From: Lycium barbarum
Lineage: Eukaryota; Streptophyta; Magnoliopsida; Solanales; Solanaceae
Assembly (NCBI RefSeq): GCF_019175385.1
Contig: NC_083340.1
Location: forward strand, 7,169,706-7,233,705
Reading direction: 5' to 3'
DNA: 64,000 nucleotides
Positions 1 to 11,800 of this stretch are shown piece by piece (the first letter of the stretch is position 1; each line of letters opens with the position of its first letter). The notes under the pieces are model-generated. The model was given only the letters and a program-made list of their open reading frames with translations, was not told the origin of the DNA and did not search any database. The translations under genes and the position numbers were made by a program.

Positions 1-8
1 TTCCCCCA

Positions 9-606
9 CAGATATAGCCTTTACAGTTAGAGGTGGCAAAATAGCCCATCAAAACATAACCCGCCCAACCTGTCCATTTAGTAGCACAGCCCATTAAAAT
101 TGGGCTGATATATTTCCCACATTGACTTACGAGAAATCTTGTCAAAATATTTTCAAAAATACTTTTTAAATTGGATATGTTATATACAGTCATAATAAAG
201 AAAAATAATAATTTTATAAGGTACTAAAAAAATTTAAAAGAACAAATAAAGCAATTAGAACTTAGTAAGAATTGGGCGAGTTGGGTAATGACCCGCATTT
301 TAGCCCATTTCGACCCAAGTAGTTGACCGCCCATTTATTAACTCAGTCCATTTTGACCCGCCCAAATTCAGCCCAACTCGCTCATTTGACACCTCTACTT
401 ACAGTCAATGAAGTGGAATGAAAACCACGAAAGATAGAGGTTTCAAGTTCCAGCAGAGAGAAAAAATGTTAGGTGATCTTTTTTCATCCGTTTAAGCCTT
501 CGCGGGCAGAGTTACCCCGTATGTGTGGTGGTAATAGGTGGGGATTACCCGGTGAGTAGCGGAGGCGTACATCAAGTATAGCACAGACACCACCAGTATT
601 TAAAAA
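9..606 (+). mobile_element. tRNA-derived SINE, split by a MITE
   Basis: The left piece (about 9-27) and the right piece (398 to about 606) together match the SINE at 14577-14802: a box-A-like start, GTCAATGAAGTGG, a box-B-like GGTTTCAAGTTCC, then GCAGAGTTACCC and GACACCACCAGT near the 3' end. The hAT MITE at 28-397 sits inside its head. It lies in an intron of, or upstream of, the last photolyase exon. Family membership is judged only from similarity to the other copy. Confidence 0.6.
28..397. mobile_element. hAT-type MITE
   Basis: The ends are inverted repeats: TAGAGGTGGCAAA on the left, and the right end reads TAGAGGTGTCAAA in reverse complement. They are flanked by 8-bp near-identical duplications, TTTACAGT (20-27) and CTTACAGT (398-405). 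The interior is rich in GCCCA/GGGC words and codes for nothing. An 8-bp target duplication with this TIR is typical of non-autonomous hAT elements. Confidence 0.8.
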
Positions 607-865
607 TGATATGTTACCAACATTGAAAATTACTAGGCACCCAATATTCAAAATACTAGGTGTGCCACCGTGTGTAATATAACATGTAACTGTAACGCTC
701 ATAGTTAATTGGTAACCATCCTAAGTGGCAGGTAGTCAACTGCTTGTGTGGTTCGAATATGAGAAAAACATGTTAGTAACTTCAGTGAACTAATATATAC
801 CACATTTTTTAGGACATTCAATAACTGCAACTGAGATTTTTCATGTTTTGGGCTGGCTAATTCAG

Positions 866-1039
866 GGTTGGCGAGAGCGCCCCGTATTTGGGAAAATCAG
901 GTATATGAACTATGCAGGTTGCAAGAGGAAATTCAACGTGGATGGATATATTTCTTACGTTAAAAGGCTGGTAGGTGAAAGCAAAAAAAGAAAAGCGGAA
1001 GTATTTTTCGACAAGAAGGCAAAAGAATTGCGTAGTTAG
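866..1039 (+). CDS. UVR2: Class II CPD photolyase, last exon (partial gene)
   Basis: This is the C-terminal exon of a deoxyribodipyrimidine photolyase, the FAD enzyme that uses light to split UV-induced cyclobutane pyrimidine dimers. After an acceptor AATTCAG (859-865) the reading frame gives [20 protein letters not shown] and then [14 protein letters not shown], the conserved C-terminus of plant class II enzymes (recalled from the family), followed by a lysine-rich tail and TAG at 1037-1039. The tail is basic (GESKKRKAE), as in other plant copies. The preceding exon is not found in 1-865, so the rest of the gene is outside the window. The exon is open and well conserved, so the gene is probably functional. 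It is convergent with SEC1, whose stop codon lies 1.4 kb away. Confidence 0.85.
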   Translation, partial: GWRERPVFGKIRYMNYAGCKRKFNVDGYISYVKRLVGESKKRKAEVFFDKKAKELRS

Positions 1040-2405
1040 CATTTGTAGCTCTTCAAACCCAGATTTGAAGGCTCTATTGTTTTCTTTTAAATCTTATGTC
1101 TTAGTATTTAAAATTTGAAGTCACTTGAACAATTCATCCACAAATACTCCTGGATTTTGAAGATTTTTGATATATAATAGGTTTTTAACGGGACAAAACC
1201 TGACGGTTGGGACAAGCTTGGTATACTGCCTTTCCTTTACCAATAGATTGGATAGTCGCATTGCAATTATGCAACCTGTACAGATCACTTTCTGGATTTT
1301 GGCGGTGTATTAGCAACTGTAGACGGTGTCGCCCGGAGAGTTATCTTTTAGATTTTAAGTGAAACGCTTATTATCATAATAAGTGTAGTTTATGAGGAGA
1401 ACTGCTCAGGATATTTGACATATGATAGGTTTTTAACCGGACAAAACCTGACAGCTGAGACAAGATCTCGATGATGTAGCTTTTAAATATATTAGTGGAC
1501 GTGCTAATACATGTAGCCATAGATTAGCAAAGTCAACTTTATCACTATTTCATGAAGTCTCTTGGTCTGGGAACTTCCCATGTTGGGTTGTAAATGAGGG
1601 TTCTTCCTGCTTGGTACAATTGACTTCAGTTTGATCAATGCATATCAGTGTTGTGAAAAAAAAAAAAATTAATCAACCATACTTCACGGAGAAAGAAAAA
1701 AAGAGAAAGTAATCAACCATACGAATGATTAGCACCTGTCCCATTTTTTTAATGTCCTTCAAAATTCAGAAGATCATCGTTCAGCACTTGAGCCTATTTT
1801 ACCTGTTCTTCTTTAACCATGCATTAGACTCATGCTTTGCAAGCAGAGTAAATTGGGATAACAAATGCTTAAACTGTTTGAATCTTTTCTTTGTACTTCC
1901 TCTGATACGAAGTTGGATGTCACGTGTTTGTAGTAAACCGAACAATCGCTCACTAAATCATCATTAGGGCATGATTAAGGAGGCGGAAAAAAAGCGCCGT
2001 CTGAATCCTGGGGCATGCTTCAACAGCAGACACCGTACACAAAGAACAGAGCGGAAAAATAATTTCAAAAAAAATCCTAAGAAAAAAAAACACCAAACTA
2101 TAGAATGTTTCTTCCAAATGGGGCTCTACATTAACAGAAATTACAATATACACACGATGGAAGTCTTGAATGGGACCTATAAAAATGATACAACACACCC
2201 AAACCCCCAATTTTTTGGCACATGAACATTAACATTCTAGGGAATCTGAATGTTCCAGCAACTTTGCATCTAACCCTTCAGTGTGCCAGATATCTACCAA
2301 AAGACGTCAAAAATGAAATGAATCAACGTAGGTTCGGTATTACAATTGGAATGCTAGCCTGGGAAATAAGAGATTTCGCTTGCCATCTTCGCTGGCAATT
2401 TGCTT
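1040..2405. other. Convergent intergenic region (3' ends of photolyase and SEC1)
   Basis: No coding exon is recognised. It should hold both 3' UTRs. A short direct repeat is present: the phrase AGGTTTTTAACGGGACAAAA near 1178-1200 recurs almost unchanged near 1429-1450, each time followed by CCTGACRG. The small open frames here (for example 1953-2225, both strands) show no family resemblance. Confidence 0.5.
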
Positions 2406-2759
2406 CTAGATCTGCAGATCATCCAACGAGAGTTCATCTGCAGTCAAGAGCTTTAATTTCTGCAACACAACCAACCATCACAAGTTAGTGTGGGCAATTT
2501 ATATCTCAAACTTTACATTGAAATTTATCAGACTTCCAGCATACAAGCTAGAAAAGGTATGATAAGTAAAGGTCCACAACTAACAAATCACGGAATCCAA
2601 ATTATTCAAGTTCTCTGGTCTACAACTACAAAACATTGTTTGTGGTCCAAAATAATGCAAACAGAAGCATATAGGCAACAAATGTAACACAAGATCCAGG
2701 AAGGGAAGAGGCTTATGCGAAATTCTAAAAAAGGCATTGCAATTATCAATAAAGCAACG

Positions 2760-2802
<43 letters not shown>

Positions 2803-5800
2803 AGCAATCACTCTCCATTTCTGTAGAAAACAATAATTAGCTGTAATGTAAAAAAGTGAAACCTATCATTACTTACTACTGAAGAGATTAAATGCAGTTA
2901 GTAACAAATATTTCCAGACCTCATTTATAATGGCACCCCAAATGAGAAAAGAAAAAAGGAGATAGGGGAGGAAGCAGATGAAGTGTTGTACCGTAATGAA
3001 TTGTGGAGGGTCATCGATGCTGGATGAACCAAGAACTACTTCTCTCTTCAGCTTTGTAGATAACTTATGACAAGCCCGCAACTGAACCATACAAAGGAAA
3101 ATGACTTTGAGATTAACATATATGACAGGTAAACTTAAACATTAACATGCTACCAAGGAAACCAAATATAAGCCTGAAACGGAAAGGGTAAAGTTTGCGA
3201 AAGTAACACCTCTGATCGTGTAGCTCCACCAACAATAAATACAAAAATGCGTTGACCCATTTTCTTGAAATCGCTTGATGCATGCCTTAGAATTGAATCA
3301 CTGCAAGAGAGTGAAAGAATTAAGACTGCTACTTCCCTCAGCTGCAAGATTAACAAATGGGAAAAGGTGCAGTGAAAGGGGAAAAAATCAGCAGTTCCTT
3401 CAAATTATTGCCTAGTGCCGACACAGAAATGATATCATGATATAAAAAGATGAGGTGCAATAATACATACCTCGAATATCCATCATCGGAATTTCGAGGG
3501 CGGGCCCATGTAGCTGTCCTTCTCGATCTCATTGAATGAGGAGTTGGAACTTGATTTGCTTGTATTGGTGCAGACTGAGAAGTCCCATGGAAAGTTGGAC
3601 TTGGATCATTCATGCAGGGATAATCATTCTTTGGTAATTCCCCTTTACTGAGTTTTTCAACAAGTTCCTTCAAGATTAGAATAGCTTTGATCAGTTAACC
3701 AACTCAAAGTAGTTTCTTCGGGTCTCTGAGTCACCCCAACTCATCAATGTGATGAATTACAGTGACTCCAGACCCTGATATTAGATTTTATTCTTGCTGT
3801 GGGAGCAGTCATGTTCCACTTTTCTTCAGAAAGCCTAAGTTTATTCCCTATCCCAATCTTTTTGGGGGCAGGCTGGTGTGGATCTGAGGGAGAGGACGTT
3901 GAAGGGACCTGAGTTGTCAAGCCTTTTGACATTGTTGGCTTTACATGTAGAATCATAACAATCAAACATAATCAGAATCATCCGATCATAGATATGGTGT
4001 CATAATACACCAACATGTAGCATACCTCTATCATTGGGTAAAAACGAGACAATTGCCATGTTGCTGCTTCACCAGCACGATCTTTTCTAGCTGCGTGCTT
4101 CTTCTGTCATAAAAAATAGAACAAGGAAATCTACATCAAAGGAGCTCATCATGAATGAAAACCATTTCACAGCCAATCGTGTACCTTGTGAACGTCAAAC
4201 TTGAGAGAGAAAGGTCCCAGTGAGCTTTTCTTATTTTCTGTTGATCCTTCCAGCAATCTCATATTGTACACAGCATTCATGTCATGTTGGGGCAATCTCG
4301 CCAACTAAATGGATAAGAATGTGAGTGCTGATGTGTACAAAATTGTCACCATAAAATGAGAGCAGCATTGTCTACCATTCAGAATAGTACCAAAGTGAAG
4401 TTCAAAATCAATGCAGTTCTAGATGGCACAAAATAGCATGAAAAGGAATCAGAATTAAAACAATGGCTTCACGTGAAAATTCAAGCCAAGCAGAAAAGTT
4501 GTGTTTTTTTTATAAGGTAAAGTATTATTACCAGAAATAGTAGAAATTTACCAAGAAGGTACACAAAAGTACAAAAAAGAGCAAACAGCACCGACAAGGA
4601 ACTCTCTATTACATATTTGGTCTTGGTCACTACCCAGTGTAATCCCACAATAGTGGGGTCTGGGGAGGGTAAGATGTACGCAGCCTTACCCCTACCTGGG
4701 TAGGGAGGCTGTTTCCGATTGACCCTCGGCAACCCTCCTCCTTTATCCGGGCTTGGGACCGGCAATGTGAGCGAGCTCACACAGGCGGAGTTCTCTATTA
4801 CATATTTCCGAGCAGATATAAAAATTCCAGGTAGTGATTCAAACTTTCTAATAAGCGTCTATTACACGAGAAAACAGATTCTGCAGACATAAGCAGAAAA
4901 GTTGTGTTTTGGACCACCAGGAAGACAGCATAACATGCAGTAGCTACCTCATTTTTTAGATTTTCAAGCTGTTAGTAGTTCAACCAAGAATAAAAGAATC
5001 TCCAAGATAAGGTAATACTTATTCGAATCAAGATATTGGAAATGACAATAACAAATAACTGACCTCCATTAACTTGGAAAGTTTGTCACTTTCAAACTTC
5101 TCAGGATGAACGGCCGCATAAATCATCAACAAGCGTAACTTGTCTTCCCTTGTCACATCCTGCAGACCACAGCTAAGTGCTCAGACAAAAAGATCTAGAC
5201 ATTATGGAGGTTTAACAACCTATACAATCTCTACCTGATGAACCCTCAGGAAATTGATCAACTCCTTAGAACCTGCATCTCCGAAAACAAGGTCCTGCTC
5301 TAATTGGCCAATTTCTTTTAGAATTGACTCCCTGATAATTCTGTTTAGCTTCCCGGCAATCTAGATTAGGGAAAAAATGGTCATCATAACACACTAATGA
5401 CTTTTCAATAAAAGATTTTATCCACCATATCCATTAACTCTAAATTAAAAGGAAATTGAAATATCTATAATGTACATATGTGCCAAGTAAAGCATGACCT
5501 GTTAAAGATCATTCCACCAATACACAAAAAAAAAGGTGATTATCTACAGCTACACGCGATGTTGCCTCACCAGTCACCATGACAATGAAACTCTCCCTAC
5601 CACAAATAAAATCATATATCACACTGAATATTGTGCTAATTCAAGCGAAGCACTAGAAAACTACAGTGTGTTCAATATTTGCAAAGGTCAAATGGATTTT
5701 TGCAGCAACCTCCAGTTCCTCCTGGGTCCCAAACGATTAGACTGCATTTAAGGAGAAAGTGTGACACTTCATAAATATCCACCAAAAACAAAAAAATCAC

Positions 5801-8800
5801 GTGCATTAACTTCTATTTTTTTTTCTGGGTAAGATATGGCAGGCTGGCAGCCATTTATCAGAAGATGCCATCATTTTTTCTGGCACTTGTTAGGGATATC
5901 TGGATGTGTTTCCTATATACTTCTTCCTCTCGTCTTATTCAACAGAGTTTGATTAGATAAAATTGAGTTAAAACTGACTAGCATCTTAGAAGCATAAAAC
6001 TAAGAATTGATTGGAAGATAAAATCATCTGTTCCTGCACTTGTTTCGGAGGGAATAGATGTCGATCAAATATATTTCACCTCCAGTTTTCATATCCTGTT
6101 TAGAACAGTTTTGAATAGGCACGAAAATTGAGTTAATTTAACTTGCATTTTATATAAGTAGAATAATGTCAAAGTAGTTGGAAAAATAATATATTTCAGA
6201 GGGAAAACTATCTTAAATTTTGAAATGTTAAATAGATATGAGTTCTTTAAACTTGTGAAGATCTTTTTTAGAAAGTTTAAACTTATGAAAATCTAGAGAA
6301 GATAATGATTATGGAAGCATTCTAAACGTTTTCGGAAACCCAAAATGAAGTCAACTGGATTAGACAACGCATATTAGGATAGAATCCCAAATATATGTAG
6401 TCTTTTTATGAACAATTATAAAAAATATAGATACAATTTAACTACTAGTTTTAATCATCTTCCTTGCAAATTATCTTTAATGCCAGAACGAAAGAAAAGC
6501 TCTTATATTTTAACCTATCTTGCACACAAGAGGAATCCATATTATGCACACTTGAGTCACCTGCAGTTTGCCACAATACCATAATTGACATGATAAAATT
6601 GCAATGACATCAATAGCCTAGAGCAGCATAAGGCTTAATGAATGACATAAACAGTCTCTCTTATCCGGAAAAACAAATATCGAAATATCTTTAGTTGCTT
6701 TACATTCAAAAGTGTAGATAAAGCATCAAATTTAGACTTCCAAAGTGAAACCACCAAGTGGAATTTTCAGAAACTCACATCAACATGGAGGGAGAGCTTC
6801 TCAATTTGTTCACTGTATTGAGGTAAAGCCTGAACCATCTTTTGCAAATCCCGAGTAGATAATTGACCACCGTCTCTACAATTGCGAGAAAAAAGTGAGT
6901 AAGTAAAATAACTTACCCGATTTAGATTCTAAAGAATGGTTAAAAAGAAGAAGATGTGCCTCGATGTCCAGACTTGCAGGTATTTTCAGTTAACCCAAAT
7001 AAACAGCAACTCATGCTGCAAATAGTTCTAGGATCTACAATTAAATGGATAAAGACGTTTTCTACTAGATGAGAATAGCCTAACAGGTATCCAACTTGTT
7101 AAATATAAAGTTGACGGACTTAGCTATGTACAGCATCTCATGGTCAGTAACTGACACACCGATTCTTCCATAGAGGCAAATAGCATCTTTACTTATAAGG
7201 AAGCTACTTCAGTTGCACACGGAACGAGACTTGGCCAGCTTTTTCATACTTAAGGGTCGACATTTGTTTGAATCAACCACAACACAAATACTTATATCAC
7301 GGAGATCATCTCTTTTCAAAGTTCATTAATTTTCGATTTGTATCATGACAAAGGATACTCAATCACATACTCAAGCGAAAAAATTGGAAATAGGTCTTGT
7401 AAATTGCAAAAAATGCAGACTGACCTTGAACCTTGATGCATTTGTGCAGCTTTATTCTTTGACACAAAGTTTGTCATCTTCTCATGCAACCTTTCACTAG
7501 CCTGACAAACCAATTACTGGTTAGAGATGGCATAAACACGTCCTATTGCTAACTTAAAAGCTAGTTATGCACAACTTACATCAGCAATGTGTGCATGGCG
7601 GAGCTCTAACCAGATAGGATCATGATCCTCCAAAAGAACATCTTTCTTCTCAGGAGGGCCTCCAGCTTTGCCAGGAACCTAGCCTTACAGTAAAATGTCA
7701 CTCTTATGGTAGATTCAACAGCAATTCCATTAGATAGACCCGGACAGCACAACTCACCTCATGCACATATTTATTCCCGTCCATGTTTAACAAGTCATGG
7801 CACATTGCATCATATGTCCACTCGTGTATAATGGGAGCAATCTTGAAAACAGAAGGAGATAGAGAAGCATGTCAAGGAAATGATAAATATACAAGAATAC
7901 CATGAGAATGGAGGAAACAAAGTTGACTATAACCTGGTCTACTGATCTATCCACAATAAGCAACTCGCAAGTTTCTGTCTGTGGAAAGTGAGGAAGAGTA
8001 GATTTGTACTTTGTCAGAGAATTCCAAACGCCAGCTGCAAGCTTTGTAGGAATTAAATCCCGAAAGGTTGTCATGGTAGTAGGATCAAGCGATTTCGCAG
8101 AGCGGTAGCGCACCAAAGGAAATTCCTGTAGAAATTAATTTTAGCAAAGGCGTCTCCATGCTTGAAATCTCCAGATCAAGATCCAAATGCTTACCAGCAA
8201 TGAAGCGAACTGTAGCAATACGGTTGACCATCACATTCAAACACAAATCACCCTTCCGAGAACCTTCCTCGTCTCCATAAAGATCTTCAAGCGCCCTCTC
8301 ATTGTTGGTGATAAAACCCTATAGGGTAATATGGGAGTGTAAGGAATTGATAAATCAATTACAAAGTCTCACAGAGATGGTTTATCAACCTATAGGACGA
8401 CATCAGCAAATTATACAAAGAACTTCCTAGACAGTTGCAATGCTGAAGGACCACCTTAACCTCTATCAATCTCATTTGTCATTTATATTGGCGGCAAAAG
8501 ATTAAGTAAAAACCTTTGCAATTCCTGGAATTGACAAAACTATAAGACAGTTCTTTAACAGCGGATATTTAGTATGTCATTTTCGTTTTCATAGTGCATC
8601 ATTTCAAGTTTTACTTTGATTACCCATATAAAGTAAGAAATACAAGCTAAGAAAAGATATCACTTCAAATATCGATGCGCACTTCCCTATGAAAGAACTA
8701 AAGTGGATCAAGAAGAATGACTAGGGAAAATGCTCTAGACTGAGCCCAGGGCTTTAGTTCAGTGGTAAGTGCTTAGCGTGTCATGTCTGGGTTAGGCACA

Positions 8801-11800
8801 CGTCACGAGTTCAAACCCTGGCGTAGTAAAGTGGGCTCATTAACCACTGAGACACAAACTATGTGCCAGCTCACCCTTGCGTATTTTCAGATTAAAAAGC
8901 TATAGACTGGGTGATAATGTATTAACTGCATGGAATAGGACAAAAGTGTCTAGGAACCAAGAAGATGGTCAGGCTAATTGGACCTATTATGTTATTTTTT
9001 CCTTTTCACATGCATACACCATGGAAGGAGGAGAGGAGTCGTTACACTACAAAAAGTTTCTTTATTGTCATATCCTTATACTCTAAATAATGAAGGGAAA
9101 ACAAAGTTCAGGTTTGCAATCCAAATGGGCAAGATGTTAGTTTAACTCTGGTTCTTCAGAAATATCAAGAACAAGGATCAATCCATTTTGCAACATCATA
9201 CACCACTATTTAGACAACCCCAAGGCAAAATCTGCTGGCAAAAAACTAGATTGCGCGGACTCTTCACTTTGGATGCCGCATCCGTGTCAGATTCTTCAAA
9301 AATACACTACTTTTGGAGAATCCGACACGCAACCGTTGACATTTTTGAAGAGTCTGAGCAACCTATGCAAAAAATAAGCCATATGTAGAGCTGTTGCACC
9401 GAAATACCTTCTTACCAGAGAAAGTTACAGACAAGAAGTTTGGTATGTACAATATGATTCTCAGCTTCCAGCAGCATTTTAAGGAAAAACCCACCAGAAT
9501 TACATTCTCTACCAGGAATCGAAGCGGGGAAAAAACAAAATACATGACTTTTTGAGTGATGCATCATCACATACCTGGCTGTCAATAGCAAAAAACTCCA
9601 AATTCATCTGCGCAAAAAATCCCTCAATAAGAACAGTGACACCAATGAAAGCAATAAGTAAAATTAGCTCAAGAAAAGATTCCACAAAAGAAGGATGATA
9701 ACTTCTCTCAAGGCACCAATGCGAGACAGAACACTTGAGTCCCTCTTTATGTAATTAACCAACTCTTTAGCAATAGGTGAACTAAAGAAGACAAATGCCC
9801 TGAAAAGAAAGAACAGCAGAAGATGAGAGAGAAAGAAAGGAGAAAAAATAACCAAAACAAATCAGACTCCGACATCTAATATATCTAACTTCCCTCTATG
9901 CTTTTGATAAAGTCAAGCTTCCCTCTATCTTTAGAAAAGGAAACAAAGGAATTGAAAAATCAGGCTTTAGGATATAGAGGATAGATCAGGTTGAGATAAA
10001 CAGCTGGCTTCGTATACCATGAATATTCATGTGTTCTGGGACCTTGTGGTCATCACAAAAGGACAGAGGTCTAAACGTGAGTAACTTAAGAGGTCCTCTT
10101 TTTTTAGGATGCACTTATTAAACAGAGGTCTTCTCACCCAAATTGCATTTAGGTCGGACTGTACCTTCACAATGTTGTCGAGCATCAGTAAAAGACAACG
10201 TAAAATTTCATAAAGAGCAAATCTATCTTTAGGTTAATTACTGCAAGGTGGTCTTGATAGAATCTTTACTCAGCCTAGACGTAAGCTACAAGATATAAGA
10301 GAGACTCCCAGAGAGATTGGAAGAACGGGGTTAAAAGTGAGAAAATGCTCTCTGATAATTGGGGCAGCCCATTCTTCTCCCAAGATGTCCTCTGCCCATG
10401 CATTATATTTTTTCTTCTTCACCAAACAGGAATGTCAAGTAAACTCTTCTTTCAATTATGAATTAGTGCATTCAAAGCTATAACACAGTAATACATTATT
10501 TCTATCAACTTAAGTTAGTAAAGTAATGCACAATTGTCAAAGAAAAATAAGTGACCAAGACAAAAGGCATTCAGGATAGAACTAAGGATATCTCTGGACG
10601 TACTTTCTGTACAGAGGTGATTTACCAGCCATGTCAGACAGAAACATTACAACACTGCAAAACAAGATAAAAGGTTAACGACAAGTGTCTATATGGGTAA
10701 AGACATAGAAGCCGCATATGGATATTTAACTATAGAAGTAGAAACACAGCAAGACTGATATTACTAGCAAGAACAAAGAGCCAGCATAGTAATAATAGCA
10801 CTTATCGATAGAAGTTCCTGATTATAAAAACACTTTTCAACAGAAGTTCTGCTAATAGTATCACAATAACCTATGATTATAGTGGCAAGACCAAATAAAA
10901 AGATCCTTCTATATCTAAAGCTCAGTTGAAAAATAATAGGAGATTCCTGGATTACCCGTGAGAAGAACCAAACAGAATGGTAAAACCTCCACTATAAATA
11001 GAGCTTCTGATAAGAGTCATTAAACTAATTGCTTGAAATATGTGTGTTTTTCTCTAGACTCTACATAATTACTTACATGCAAAGCAAATTCATAGACAAG
11101 ACGACCTATTAAGAAGAAGAAAGAAAAACATTCACAGAAAAGATACAAAGCCATACTCCTCCATGATCAGAGTCAATATTCATGATACTAAAACGAAAAT
11201 ATATCACGTATTTAATGTACTGCAACCTCAAAAGGTTCAAGTAACCCCAATTTAACTTCTATCGTCATATGATATGGTGAAGGATACCAAACTGAAAGTA
11301 GAACAGATTTATAAAGCACATATACATTCATATAGGAAAAAATAAAATAAGTCTTCAACAATCAGATGTGGAAGTGTAAAATATCACTCCCTCCGTCCCA
11401 TTTCATGTGACGTGAGTATGAGTTGGCGCGATTATAAATGCTAATTTTACTGGTATTTCATACTGGTCATAGTGCATGAGTAGATAGAAAAGCACTACAA
11501 GAGTCCTTAAACCCCCCCCCCCCCCCCCCCCGGGTGAATCCAGACAAGTGAAGACTCAAGACACAGCCTTGTCTCGAACTTTGTTACATTGGTGTCATAA
11601 TTTATGCCGACAACTATTCCTTTTATGGGATCAATGTGTATTGAAACTCCAACTTTATCTTGCTAAATATTCGATTTCATGTTCATGTCCTTGTTTATTA
11701 CTTTTGACAAGTTTGACATAGGTTGTTTCATTACCCCTAATCTTTGAACATTGACATAGGTTGTTTCTTTGGTTCACGTGCAAAAAGAAAAATGGGAGTA

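Noticed and set aside
2580..2833. Poly-phenylalanine frames
   Set aside because: Produced by the poly(A) tract in the last SEC1 intron.
4481..4780. 99-codon minus-strand frame
   Set aside because: It lies entirely in the two nested retroposons of a SEC1 intron.
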